DNA of 50,462 bases from Loigolactobacillus bifermentans DSM 20003 (lineage in GTDB: Bacteria > Bacillota > Bacilli > Lactobacillales > Lactobacillaceae). The position numbers and the translations under genes are program-made. Shown here piece by piece: positions 8,042-16,647 of the stretch (position 1 is its first letter; each line of letters opens with the position of its first letter). The stretch is taken from NCBI RefSeq assembly GCF_001434575.1, contig NZ_AZDA01000041.1, positions 1-50,462 of the forward strand. The letters run 5' to 3'. Under the pieces are notes generated by a model. It did no database searches. It was given only the letters and a program-made list of their open reading frames with translations, and was not told the origin of the DNA.

Positions 8042-9778
8042 CTACGCCTCCTTTGCCTTTTGTGTGTTGTAGATTTGTTGATAAACGGGTGAATTTTCAA
8101 CTAGTTCGTGATGGGTGCCTTGGGCGACTAAGCGCCCTTCATCTAACACTAAAATCGTATCAGCGTGAACCACACTGGAGATCTTTTGCGCAATAATAAT
8201 GGTGGTGGTGCCTTTCAAGTCGCGGTTAAAGGCTTCTTGAACCAATTTTTCTGAGTGCGCATCTAGTGCGGAGGTTGAATCATCCAAAATCAAGACTTTT
8301 GGTTGCTTGATCACCCCACGGGTAATGGATAACCGTTGTTTTTGTCCGCCTGAGAAGTTGTTGCCACGTTCTTCAACTGGGGCATTGTAACGTTCTGGTA
8401 AGCGGTTAATGAATTCGGCGGCTTGGGCAATACCAGCTGCGCGATCCATATCGCTGTCATTAGCTGCTGGCTTACCTTGTTTCAAGTTACCAGCAATGGT
8501 GCCAGAGAACAGGATGGCTTTTTGTAAAACGATTGAAATCGTGTTTTTCAGCGTTTTTTGCGACACATGTTTCAGGTCTTTCCCGCCAACCTTAACGGTA
8601 CCTTCAGTTGGATCAAACAAGCGCGGAATCAATTGCGCCAAAGTGGACTTACCAGAGCCTGTGGCCCCTACGATCCCGACCATTTCACCAGACGTTAATT
8701 TGAAATTAATATCTTTTAAAGTGGGTGCATCGTCATTGGGGTAAGCAAAAGAAACGTGGTCAAATTCCACCGTGCCATCTAATGTTTCATCTGGCGTATC
8801 GTCAAAGGTCATGGATGTTGGTGTGCTCAAAACTTCTTTGATCCGGCCCATGGAAACCATCCCACGTGACGCAAACATACTCATCATACCGCCCATAATA
8901 ATCGCAAACATGATTTGCATCATATATTGAATGAAGGACATAATGCCCCCTAATTGATCCTGGGCAACGGAAGGCGACTTGGTGACAAAAGTTGAAACCA
9001 ATAAGATCGCCGCAAAAATCGCCAACTGTGAAATAATGGTAAATGCCGGTACCATGGTTGAGAAGGTGTAACCAACTGCCAAATTATGGCCTAATAATTC
9101 GTCTGAAGCGGCATCAAACTTTTCAGCCTGGCTTTTTTCTTGAACGAAGGATTTCACCACGCGCGCACCGCGTAAATTATCTTTGGCGATGCCATTGATC
9201 CGGTCCATTAAAGACTGGAAGGCAGCAAAGTGGGGGCCCATCGATTTCATAGAAACGCCGGTGACCACTGCAATTAAGAGCACCATGACCACAATGATCC
9301 ACCATAACTTCGGCATGGTGATGATCGATAGCACAAAGGCACCAACAAATAATAACGGAATGCGAATCAAAACTTGGAAAACCATCATCAGTAACATCTG
9401 AATTTGGTTCACGTCATTGGTCATACGAACGACTAAATTGTCAGACTTGTATTTTTCAATATCTTCATAAGAGAAGGTCTGAATTTTACGGAAGGTTTGT
9501 TCCCGCAAATCAGCTGAAACAGCCTGCGATAATTTAGCGGCAGTCAGCGTATTGAGAATCGAACCGATCAGGCCGATTACAGCGATGACGATCAAGCCGA
9601 TGCCATAACCACTGATTTTGTCGATTTTACCGCTGGTAGACAGCGACATATTGGCCATGACACTTAAAATGTTTTTCATATAGCTGGGTTGCCACAAGGT
9701 GGCACCAACTTGTAACAGCATGGTTAGTAATGCAGCGGTTACCAGCAATTTGTATTTCCCGATTGCTTTCATCACCAT
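8042..9778 (-). CDS. Heterodimeric ABC exporter subunit (BmrC/LmrC-like)
   Basis: This half transporter (578 residues from the chosen start) has six membrane helices followed by the ATPase domain. Walker A is GATGSGKST (371-379) and the signature is a normal FSGGQ (475-479). Walker B ends in Asp-Asp (LILDDSTSALD), so the catalytic glutamate is replaced, and the switch histidine is Gln530 (IAQK). These are the known marks of the degenerate ATP site in heterodimeric exporters and fit the partner's odd signature. The ATG at 9778 is preferred because GGAGG lies 9 bp upstream. An in-frame GTG at 9844 lies inside the leader hairpin and is less likely. Confidence 0.93.
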   Translation of the reverse strand: MVMKAIGKYKLLVTAALLTMLLQVGATLWQPSYMKNILSVMANMSLSTSGKIDKISGYGIGLIVIAVIGLIGSILNTLTAAKLSQAVSADLREQTFRKIQTFSYEDIEKYKSDNLVVRMTNDVNQIQMLLMMVFQVLIRIPLLFVGAFVLSIITMPKLWWIIVVMVLLIAVVTGVSMKSMGPHFAAFQSLMDRINGIAKDNLRGARVVKSFVQEKSQAEKFDAASDELLGHNLAVGYTFSTMVPAFTIISQLAIFAAILLVSTFVTKSPSVAQDQLGGIMSFIQYMMQIMFAIIMGGMMSMFASRGMVSMGRIKEVLSTPTSMTFDDTPDETLDGTVEFDHVSFAYPNDDAPTLKDINFKLTSGEMVGIVGATGSGKSTLAQLIPRLFDPTEGTVKVGGKDLKHVSQKTLKNTISIVLQKAILFSGTIAGNLKQGKPAANDSDMDRAAGIAQAAEFINRLPERYNAPVEERGNNFSGGQKQRLSITRGVIKQPKVLILDDSTSALDAHSEKLVQEAFNRDLKGTTTIIIAQKISSVVHADTILVLDEGRLVAQGTHHELVENSPVYQQIYNTQKAKEA

Positions 9779-9823
9779 AGATATGAACCTCCAATAATTG
9801 TGAATTTTTACCAATGAATGCCG

Positions 9824-9856
9824 AAAAAAATACGAACCCCTCACAAACGAGTGGTT
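9824..9856 (-). promoter_or_regulatory. Attenuator-like hairpin in the leader of the ABC exporter operon
   Basis: On the minus strand AACCACTC and GAGGGGTT form a short hairpin (9835-9856) followed after four bases by seven T (9824-9830). It lies between the predicted promoter and the first exporter gene, so it would stop transcription before the operon unless overridden. B. subtilis bmrCD is known to be controlled by an attenuating leader; the similarity here is positional only. Confidence 0.5.
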
Positions 9857-9871
9857 ACGCAGCGACTAAGA

Positions 9872-9900
9872 ATTATACGCCTCTCGATTACTAATGTAAA
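9872..9900 (-). promoter_or_regulatory. Promoter of the ABC exporter operon
   Basis: On the minus strand, TTTACA (9895-9900) and a perfect TATAAT (9872-9877) are separated by 17 bp. The predicted transcript starts near 9865 and has a leader of about 85 bases. Confidence 0.75.
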
Positions 9901-9954
9901 TCCATATTTAATGAAAAATTTTAATAGAGATTGGCTATTTTAAGGAAAGCATAT

Positions 9955-9986
9955 AAAAACGGCTAAGCCAGTAAAGGCCTAGTCGT
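9955..9986 (-). terminator. Terminator of the Nudix gene
   Basis: ACGGCTAAGCC and GGCCTAGTCGT pair (with two G-T pairs) around the stop codon, followed on the minus strand by five T. The stem overlaps the last codons of the gene. Confidence 0.65.
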
Positions 9987-10494
9987 TGGTTGGGGCAACA
10001 AATAATGTTTTTAAAGCATTATAATGTAGAAAAATACCTTGATCAGCGTATGCTTTGATTTGGTCCGCTGTGACAATATCGAAGTGTGAGACTTCTTCAG
10101 CTTGCATGGCAATGTCTGTTTTATCAAAAGCCATGATAAATTTATAAACATCGACAAAATAGTTGTTCTGTTCAGCTGGATTGTCACGCTGATAGGTAAA
10201 GGCGTAGCCGCCTTGCGCCTGACTGACGTCTAGTGTGGTTTCTTCACGTAACTCACGGCGAACGGCCTGCTCAGACGTTTCTCCGGCGCGAACGCCGCCA
10301 CCTGTGACTTCCCACCAGCCAGCGCCCCAGTCCTTATCCATTTTGCGTTGGGTAATTAAAAAGCGGCCGTCAGGGCGTTGTAAAATACCAATCACCGTTA
10401 AATGATAGTCACCTGGTACCATGCGCCAATCATTGCGTGCCATTGTGCGCCCAGTTTTTTGTTTGTTTTTGTCATAAATATCCCATCGTTCCAT
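9979..10494 (-). CDS. Nudix hydrolase
   Basis: This hydrolase of 171 residues cleaves nucleoside-diphosphate-linked compounds. The Nudix box is complete at about 66-88: GGVRAGE, seven residues, then RELREE. The N-terminus (WDIYDKNKQKTGRTMAR) resembles the Nudix subgroup related to isopentenyl-diphosphate isomerase, seen in many Firmicutes proteins of unknown substrate. GAGGGAT upstream supports the start. It is a single gene with its own terminator, upstream of and independent from the exporter operon. Confidence 0.9.
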   Translation of the reverse strand: MERWDIYDKNKQKTGRTMARNDWRMVPGDYHLTVIGILQRPDGRFLITQRKMDKDWGAGWWEVTGGGVRAGETSEQAVRRELREETTLDVSQAQGGYAFTYQRDNPAEQNNYFVDVYKFIMAFDKTDIAMQAEEVSHFDIVTADQIKAYADQGIFLHYNALKTLFVAPTND

Positions 10495-10589
10495 CTGTGA
10501 TCCCTCGAATCTGGCAACATAATCTTAGTTTGAGTTTAGCATATTGCCTGTTAAATAGGTGTAAAATTTAAGGAAAAGAGGCGCACGTC

Positions 10590-11150
10590 ATGTTTAAAAC
10601 GATTTTGTTTGACATTGATGGCACACTGATCGATACCGAGCAAGTGATCATTCAGTCATTACAGCAAGTGTTGAAAACCCAGCTTCATTTAACGGTTTCG
10701 GCTGAAAAATTGACGTTTGTACTCGGCATCCCTGGTGCCACGGCCTTACAGCGCTTTACCGCGGATCCAGCGCAAATCCAACGTTTAGGCGCACAGTGGT
10801 CAGCGTTGGCAGCGACCATGACGCAACAGTACCGTATTTTTCCGCAGGTTCAAACAGCGCTGCAGCAACTTTATCGGCAAGTGCCATTAGGCATCATCAC
10901 GTCAAAGAATCGTGGCGAGTTCACCCGTGAGTTTACCCCGTTTGGTTTAAACGATTATTTTCAACTGGTGGTTACCGCCTCAGATACCACGCAGCATAAA
11001 CCGGATCCGGCACCGCTGCAGTATGCGGCGCAACAATTAAAGCGAACGCCAATAGAACTTTTGTATGTCGGTGATACGGTTTATGATTTGCAGTGCGCCC
11101 ATGCAGCAGGTGCTCAGTTTGCGCTGGCAACTTGGGGGGGCCCACGCTGA
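10590..11150 (+). CDS. HAD-family phosphatase (phosphoglycolate-phosphatase-like), apparently frameshifted near its C-terminus
   Basis: The DIDGTLIDTE motif (nucleophile Asp8, acid/base Asp10), SKNRGEF (motif III region) and VGDTVYD (motif IV) mark a HAD hydrolase of the beta-phosphoglucomutase/phosphoglycolate phosphatase type. The frame ends early (186 residues) just after a run of seven G at 11134-11140. Reading one base out of phase gives TWGAHADSALQQADFQLATP and then CDLCQLIEE, which is what the family C-terminus should look like. That frame runs to 11271, overlapping the next gene. Either the G run was miscounted or varies, or the gene is mildly truncated. The core active site is intact. 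Confidence 0.85.
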   Translation: MFKTILFDIDGTLIDTEQVIIQSLQQVLKTQLHLTVSAEKLTFVLGIPGATALQRFTADPAQIQRLGAQWSALAATMTQQYRIFPQVQTALQQLYRQVPLGIITSKNRGEFTREFTPFGLNDYFQLVVTASDTTQHKPDPAPLQYAAQQLKRTPIELLYVGDTVYDLQCAHAAGAQFALATWGGPR

Positions 11151-11227
11151 TTCAGCGCTCCAACAAGCAGATTTTCAGTTGGCAACGCCGTGTGACTTGT
11201 GTCAATTGATTGAAGAGAGGACTTTTA

Positions 11228-13210
11228 ATGGTAATGAAGCAAATTGTAGCAGGCATCGTCGCCCACGTTGATGCTGGTAAAACCACACTTTCAGAAGCGT
11301 TATTATATCATGCAGGCACCGTGCGGCAGTTAGGCCGCGTGGATAAAGGCGACGCTTTTTTAGATCCGGAAGCATTAGAAAAGCAGCGAGGCATCACGAT
11401 TTTCTCACATCAAGCGCGCTTAACTTATGATGATCTGGAATTAACGTTGCTGGACACACCAGGACATGTGGATTTTGCGGCGCAAGCTGAACAAGTTTTA
11501 AGTGTGTTAGATGTGGCGGTGTTGGTAGTTTCAGCATTGGAAGGGGTACAAGGACACACACGAACATTGTGGCAATTGTTACAGCGCTATCAGGTGCCAA
11601 CAGTGATTTTTGTGAATAAAATGGATACCAATGACCGGGAGGCTAGCCGAATTTTGGCACAATTGCAGCAGGCCTTAGCACCAGGTTGTTTGGCCTTTTC
11701 AACCGACTTAATGCCAGCGTTACAAGAAGAAATTGCGTTGCAAGACGAGCAAGTGTTGGATCAATTTATGGCCACTGAACAATTGTCTGACGCAACTGTT
11801 CGTCAAATGATCCAGCGCCGCCAGATTTTCCCGTGTTATTTTGGGTCAGCTTTAAAGCTGACTGGCATTACGGAATTGTTAGCTGGATTACAACAATGGA
11901 CGACTCAGCCAACGCCGCAACCTGACTTTGGTGCGCGTGTCTTTAAGATCTCGCGAGATGAAAAAGGGGAGCGCTTGACCTGGGTTCGATTAACTGGAGG
12001 GACCTTAAAAACCAAAGCAGTGGTGGTTGATGATGAAAAAATCAATCAAATTCGACGCTATAATGGCCTAAAATATACGGTGATACCAGTCGCTATTAGT
12101 GGTGATGTCTACGCACTGACTGGTTTAACGACAACTTATCCGGGTCAAGGTTTGGGACAACTCAAGGATGCGCAACGGCCAGTGCTACAGCCAGTATTAA
12201 ATGTGGCGTTGGATCCGCAGGGCAATGATATTCAAGTGTGTTTAGCAGCGCTACGCCGATTGGAAGAGGAAGACCCAGAGTTGCATGTCACGTGGTCTGA
12301 ACCGTTACAAGAGTTGCGGGTTCAAATTATGGGAACGGTCCAACTAGAGGTGCTACAACAGCTCCTACAACAGCGCTTTGATTTAGCAGTTACGTTTGGT
12401 GCTGGCAGTATTTTATATCAAGAAACCATCACCCAACCGATCGAAGGGGTCGGGCATTTTGAACCTTTGCGGCATTATTCAGAAGTTCATCTATTACTTG
12501 AACCCACAGCGCCTGGCAGTGGTGTGACCTTTGCAAGCGACTGTTCGTTAGAGGTTTTAGGGCGTAATTGGCAACATCAAGTGTTAAGTAGTTTGCAGGC
12601 TAAGACACACTTAGGCGTGCTGACAGGTGCGCCACTAACGGATGTGAAGATCAGTTTGATCGGTGGCAAGGCTAGTAACGTCCATTCAGTTGGTGGTGAC
12701 TTTCGTGAAGCGACTTGGCGGGCGGTGCGTCAAGGCTTGATGATGTTGCAGGCCCAACAAGCTTGCCAATTATTAGAGCCGTGGTATCAATTTCAACTGA
12801 CGGTCCCCACTGAACAAGTTGGGCGGGTGATGACTGATGTGCAGCGAATGAGTGGGACCTGTACGCTAGCTGAACAGGCGGCGTCAACAATGGCCACATT
12901 GGTTGGGACCGCACCAGTTTCCGAAATGCAAGGTTATGCTCAGGCAGTCCATGCGTACACGCACGGGCAAGGCCAGTTAGCGTGTCAAGTGTTGGGTTAC
13001 CAGCCTTGCCATAATGCGACTGAAGTCATTGCAGCGGCAAACTATGATCCAGTTGGCGATTTGGAGAACACGCCGGGTTCAGTTTTTTGTGCACATGGGG
13101 CAGGCTATCCGGTGCATTGGGATGATGTCCCTGCAATGGCGCATTGCCCTTATCGTGATGAGACCAAAAGTGTCCTTTCCGACAATGCTAAAAATCATTA
13201 TAATAGATAA
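11228..13210 (+). CDS. TetM/EF-G-like ribosomal translation GTPase
   Basis: This 660-residue GTPase has the architecture of ribosomal protection proteins and EF-G. P-loop AHVDAGKTT is at 12-20, DTPGHVDF at 76-83 and NKMD at 130-133, followed by EF-G domains II-V. The end (TPGSVFCAHGAGYPVHW) is typical of a chromosomal TetM-like group common in lactobacilli and clostridia, not of classical TetM. A role on the ribosome is likely; tetracycline resistance should not be assumed. The ATG at 11228 is chosen because GAGAGG lies 7 bp upstream; in-frame codons upstream lack a site. It closely follows the HAD gene. Confidence 0.85.
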   Translation: MVMKQIVAGIVAHVDAGKTTLSEALLYHAGTVRQLGRVDKGDAFLDPEALEKQRGITIFSHQARLTYDDLELTLLDTPGHVDFAAQAEQVLSVLDVAVLVVSALEGVQGHTRTLWQLLQRYQVPTVIFVNKMDTNDREASRILAQLQQALAPGCLAFSTDLMPALQEEIALQDEQVLDQFMATEQLSDATVRQMIQRRQIFPCYFGSALKLTGITELLAGLQQWTTQPTPQPDFGARVFKISRDEKGERLTWVRLTGGTLKTKAVVVDDEKINQIRRYNGLKYTVIPVAISGDVYALTGLTTTYPGQGLGQLKDAQRPVLQPVLNVALDPQGNDIQVCLAALRRLEEEDPELHVTWSEPLQELRVQIMGTVQLEVLQQLLQQRFDLAVTFGAGSILYQETITQPIEGVGHFEPLRHYSEVHLLLEPTAPGSGVTFASDCSLEVLGRNWQHQVLSSLQAKTHLGVLTGAPLTDVKISLIGGKASNVHSVGGDFREATWRAVRQGLMMLQAQQACQLLEPWYQFQLTVPTEQVGRVMTDVQRMSGTCTLAEQAASTMATLVGTAPVSEMQGYAQAVHAYTHGQGQLACQVLGYQPCHNATEVIAAANYDPVGDLENTPGSVFCAHGAGYPVHWDDVPAMAHCPYRDETKSVLSDNAKNHYNR

Positions 13211-13237
13211 GGAATGACTATTTTTTGGAGGTAACTC

Positions 13238-14662
13238 ATGACTAAAGAACCTGAACTGATGCGATTATGGCCTAACTTTCGTGATTCGCTAGAATATGCG
13301 GCGGTCAAGGACTACCCGCAAGCTTCAGTCAAAGAAGCAGTAACTTATTTTGGTGACTTAATGGCGAAAGTTTACCCTGGACGTTTGCAAAACTGGACCG
13401 CCGAGCAGGTGTGTGCTGTTTTAAGCACGATTCGCCAGCATGTGCCGGCAAGTGATGATGATCGAACGGCGCAAGCAATCAATGATCAGGTGGTTCAAGC
13501 GTTATTGCGTTATTTAGCACGAACAGATCAAATTGGCGCCGATCAAGCGGCGCTTGAAACGGCCTTGTCACAACTGGATCAGCGTAAGACGTTGGTTGCA
13601 CCGCTTTACCAGCGTCAAATCAATACAGATCCAGATTTACCAAAATGGCGTGACTATATTGCCCGTGACATTAGCATTTATACTTATGGCTGGTTAGCGG
13701 CCTATTTGCACAGTGCCGAAGCGTGGGCACAACGGCCAGCAGGGGTCACGTCAGATTTTTTGGCGACGATCGTGAACGCTTTGTCTGAATGGGCTTATGA
13801 TGAATTTCGTAAAACACCTAAAAGTTGGACTAAGAAAGTATTGCGGGCCCTGTTAACAGGACCGTTTATGGTGAATATGACCTTATCTCGTGACGATTAT
13901 CAGCGTCTGGTGCCAACTTTAAAAGCCTTTTTAGCTTATACAGGCGCCCATGGTGATTTAAATGAAAAGCGGGCCAATGATTATCAACGCTTTTTAACGG
14001 ACCTTGAACCAGAAGTATTAGCCGCTGTGCAGGCAAAATTTGCTGAAAAAGCACCGCTATCAGCAACTGAACAAATCGCTGAAACAGCACCAGATTCCCT
14101 ATTGGCTGCGGCAGCAACGTTATTAGCAGACCCTAAAAAATTGGTTGCAGCAGCAGCTGTACGCGATCCAGATCCTGAGCAAAACTATTTAGAACATCAA
14201 CATGTTGCGAAACAAAGTGCTCATAAATGGCAGCGCCAACGCGCAATTGCCATTCATACCCAAGGCGTGGAGGCCGCATTGACCTTGTGGTTGCGCCAAG
14301 CGGATCATCCGTTGCCACAAGGCTGGGATGCTCAGATGACGATTGGCAATATGAGCGGTTTTGTTGATTTGTTGTATTCTCAGTACTTAGTCGCGCCTGC
14401 TGATTGGGAAAATGCCTTTTTACGTGATTTCGGTGAATGGTCACGGCAAAAGCAGCCTGATAGTGGTGCACAGCTGCAGGCAATTACCAGTTTGATCGGT
14501 GTTTTGGCAGAAATGAAATTGCTCAACCAACGTCAGGCGTTGCAATTACCAGCAGCGCTAAAAGGTGAAACAGTGCCGAATGTGCCACAACCGACGAAGG
14601 TCAAAGGCAAAGCGATTTCGATGAAAAAAGCACGGCGTTTATTGAAACGAAAACAGCATTAA
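13238..14662 (+). CDS. Conserved hypothetical protein, 474 residues
   Basis: I do not recognise a family. The protein is soluble and largely helical, rich in Ala, Gln and Leu, with no signal peptide or membrane segment. It contains LPKWRDYIARDISIYTYGWL in the middle and a very basic C-terminal tail (SMKKARRLLKRKQH) that could bind nucleic acid or the ribosome. GGAGG precedes the ATG. It lies 27 bp after the TetM-like GTPase and is probably co-transcribed with it; a strong terminator follows. A link with translation is possible but only inferred from the neighbour and the tail. Confidence 0.8.
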   Translation: MTKEPELMRLWPNFRDSLEYAAVKDYPQASVKEAVTYFGDLMAKVYPGRLQNWTAEQVCAVLSTIRQHVPASDDDRTAQAINDQVVQALLRYLARTDQIGADQAALETALSQLDQRKTLVAPLYQRQINTDPDLPKWRDYIARDISIYTYGWLAAYLHSAEAWAQRPAGVTSDFLATIVNALSEWAYDEFRKTPKSWTKKVLRALLTGPFMVNMTLSRDDYQRLVPTLKAFLAYTGAHGDLNEKRANDYQRFLTDLEPEVLAAVQAKFAEKAPLSATEQIAETAPDSLLAAAATLLADPKKLVAAAAVRDPDPEQNYLEHQHVAKQSAHKWQRQRAIAIHTQGVEAALTLWLRQADHPLPQGWDAQMTIGNMSGFVDLLYSQYLVAPADWENAFLRDFGEWSRQKQPDSGAQLQAITSLIGVLAEMKLLNQRQALQLPAALKGETVPNVPQPTKVKGKAISMKKARRLLKRKQH

Positions 14663-14673
14663 AAATCCAAGGT

Positions 14674-14706
14674 GTCAGTCTTAAAACAAAGACTGACCCT
14701 TTTTTT
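14674..14706 (+). terminator. Rho-independent terminator
   Basis: GTCAGTCTT (14674-14682) pairs with AAGACTGAC (14689-14697), followed by CC and seven T. It separates the upstream operon from sufB. Confidence 0.92.
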
Positions 14707-14843
14707 GATCAAAATAATATAAAATTAGTATAAACCCCTATATAAATATTGTAATCAGCGTTATAATTTAATCTAATTTTAATCAAGCTATGTTTCAGCA
14801 CCGTTATTGAAATAGATGATGTTAACGAGAAAGGATGCGCACA

Positions 14844-16247
14844 ATGAATGAATTAAGTGAGATCGTTGCCGATCGGCCGTATGAATTCGGTTTTCATGAT
14901 GATGTTGAACCTGTTTTTTCAACACATCAAGGATTGACAGAGGAAGTTGTTCGTCAAATTTCTCGAGAAAAAGCTGAGCCAGCCTGGATGTTGGCCTATC
15001 GTTTAAAGGCGTTTCATATTTATGAGAAAATGCCCATGCCAAAATATGGGCCGGATCTCAGTGGGCTTGATTTTGCAAATATGAAGTATTATCAGAAAAT
15101 GACGGATCAGGCGTATAACGACTGGGAAGATGTCCCAGATGATGTTCGCGAGACGTTTGATAAGATTGGAATTCCGGAAGCTGAGCGGCAGCATTTAAGC
15201 GGTTCGGCGGTGCAATATGAATCGGAAGTGGTTTATCATCACATGCGTGAAAAATTTGCAGCAGCTGGCATTATTTTCACCGACATTGATTCGGCTTTAA
15301 AAGACTATCCGGAACTGTTTAAAAAATGGTTTGGCAAACTGGTTAAGCCATCAAATAACAAATTTGCTGCGCTAAATGCAGCCGTTTGGTCAGGTGGAAG
15401 CTTTATTTATGTGCCCAAAGGCGTCACGCTAACCACGCCGTTACAGTCCTATTACCGCATGAATACAGAGGGCTCAGGGCAGTTCGAGCGAACACTGATC
15501 ATTGTGGATGAAGGGGCCCATATTGAATATGTTGAAGGGTGCAGCGCTTCGATTTATAGTCAAGATAATTTACATGCAGCTGTGGTGGAAGTCAATGTTT
15601 TGCCCAACGCGTATTGTCGTTATACGACGATTCAAAACTGGTCCAATAATGTGTATAGTTTGGAAACCAAGCGCGCTCAAGCGCTGGAAAATGCCACAAT
15701 GGAGTGGGTGGATGGCAACTTTGGGTCAAAGGTAACCATGAAATACCCGTCCGTTTATTTAAATGGCGAAGGGGCGCATGGCACGATGTTGTCGATTGCA
15801 GTTGCCGGGCACAATATCGATTCTGATACAGGTGGCCAAATGATTCATAATGCAAAGCGGACCACGTCATCCATTGTATCAAAGTCGGTTTCAAAGGATG
15901 GCGGTGCCGTGGATTATCGCGGTAAAGTCCGTTTTGGACGTCACGCAGAGGGTTCTTTCGCCCATGTGGAATGTGATACCATCATCATGGATGAACAATC
16001 ATCAGGGGATACGGTGCCATTTAATGAAATTCTGAATGGCAATGTGTCGATGGAACATGAGGCCAAAGTGTCAAAAATTTCAGAAGAGCAGCTTTATTAT
16101 TTAATGAGTCGCGGTATTTCGGAGGCTCAGGCAACAGAGATGATCGTCATGGGGTTTGTAGAGCCGTTTACCAAAGAGTTGCCATTGGAATATGCCATCG
16201 AGTTAAATCGGATGATCGGCTATGAAATGACAGGCAGTGTGGGCTAA
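14844..16247 (+). CDS. sufB: Fe-S cluster assembly scaffold SufB, encoded alone
   Basis: SufB is a subunit of the SufBCD complex that builds Fe-S clusters in the cytoplasm. The 467 residues match the family throughout: [70 protein letters not shown], and the C-terminal [19 protein letters not shown]. The ATG at 14844 has GAAAGG 9 bp upstream; the ATG at 14835 touches that site and is unlikely. In most Firmicutes sufB closes a sufCDSUB operon. Here the terminator upstream and the terminator directly downstream isolate it, and no sufC, D, S or U is in the window. Confidence 0.95.
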   Translation: MNELSEIVADRPYEFGFHDDVEPVFSTHQGLTEEVVRQISREKAEPAWMLAYRLKAFHIYEKMPMPKYGPDLSGLDFANMKYYQKMTDQAYNDWEDVPDDVRETFDKIGIPEAERQHLSGSAVQYESEVVYHHMREKFAAAGIIFTDIDSALKDYPELFKKWFGKLVKPSNNKFAALNAAVWSGGSFIYVPKGVTLTTPLQSYYRMNTEGSGQFERTLIIVDEGAHIEYVEGCSASIYSQDNLHAAVVEVNVLPNAYCRYTTIQNWSNNVYSLETKRAQALENATMEWVDGNFGSKVTMKYPSVYLNGEGAHGTMLSIAVAGHNIDSDTGGQMIHNAKRTTSSIVSKSVSKDGGAVDYRGKVRFGRHAEGSFAHVECDTIIMDEQSSGDTVPFNEILNGNVSMEHEAKVSKISEEQLYYLMSRGISEAQATEMIVMGFVEPFTKELPLEYAIELNRMIGYEMTGSVG

Positions 16248-16277
16248 CCGCTGGCTAAAAAGGAATCTATTGGGACT

Positions 16278-16314
16278 AAAAAATCCCCTTGCGCACTGCG
16301 CAAGGGGATTTTTT
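16278..16314. terminator. Strong bidirectional terminator after sufB
   Basis: A 17-bp stem (AAAAAATCCCCTTGCGC with its complement) closes around an ACT loop, with A and T runs at the two ends. It can end sufB on the plus strand and the candidate small RNA on the minus strand. Confidence 0.95.
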
Positions 16315-16389
16315 GGCAAAGGGGGACGACCTTCGGAACGCTTGCGCGCCGATCGTCCTTTAACAACCTTCACCGTGGGTTTGGCACCA
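16278..16389 (-). ncRNA. Candidate small RNA, about 110 nt
   Basis: A well-formed minus-strand promoter (separate entry) would start a transcript near 16389 that runs to the strong terminator at 16278-16314. Inside it, GGACGATCGG pairs with CCGA and TCGTCC, an interrupted hairpin at about 16322-16358. No convincing open frame with a ribosome-binding site is present on either strand. It does not match 6S, SRP, tmRNA or RNase P sequences that I can recall. The gene-free stretch 16248-16647 is thus explained by this RNA, the promoters and the LysM leader. Confidence 0.5.
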
Positions 16390-16395
16390 TTCAGT

Positions 16396-16424
16396 AGTAT
16401 GCCGGTTCTCACGGTAGAAGTCAA
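16396..16424 (-). promoter_or_regulatory. Promoter of the candidate small RNA
   Basis: On the minus strand, TTGACT (16419-16424) and CATACT (16396-16401) are separated by exactly 17 bp. Confidence 0.6.
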
Positions 16425-16475
16425 TCAAAAAGTCATTTAAAGTGCTTGCGCAACTGGCCAATACACAAGATGTTA

Positions 16476-16504
16476 TTGAGCTATAGCGTCAAAACAGGTA
16501 TGAT
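16476..16504 (+). promoter_or_regulatory. Promoter of the LysM operon
   Basis: TTGAGC (16476-16481), a 17-bp spacer and TATGAT (16499-16504). The transcript would start near 16511 and carry a 5' leader of about 137 bases. Confidence 0.65.
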
Positions 16505-16510
16505 AAAATT

Positions 16511-16647
16511 ATAAAAATAAAATTGGGGATTTTAGGCACTCCTTTCAGACGACTGAAATCGGATCCTTTTTTAGGAGGAGCCATGTTTCCACCGTGGCGG
16601 GTTTCGCCCGATGGAATAGACCTTAAATCACTTAGGAGGAGTTACTT
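16511..16647 (+). promoter_or_regulatory. Structured 5' leader of the LysM gene
   Basis: The leader contains a hairpin TTTCAG-ACGA-CTGAAA, an outer pairing between GGCACTCCT (about 16535) and AGGAGGAGCC (about 16574), and a third hairpin GGCGGG-TTTC-GCCC flanked by CCA/TGG. The AGGAGGAG within the outer pairing resembles a ribosome-binding site that would be sequestered, and another AGGAGGAG precedes the LysM start. It does not fit the ydaO (c-di-AMP) consensus as I remember it. A regulatory RNA is plausible; the class is unknown. Confidence 0.45.

Noticed and set aside
11228-13210. Acquired tetracycline resistance gene
   Set aside because: The protein is TetM-like only in architecture; the C-terminus matches chromosomal homologues and no mobile element surrounds it.
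14760-14800. PerR/Fur box upstream of sufB
   Set aside because: TTATAATTTAATCTA matches only the first half of the PerR consensus; the region is simply AT-rich.
16237-16440. Open frame across the sufB terminator encoding LTTFTVGLAPFSSMPVLTVEV
   Set aside because: It reads through the terminator and a strong minus-strand promoter, has no ribosome-binding site, and is better explained as the antisense of the candidate small RNA.
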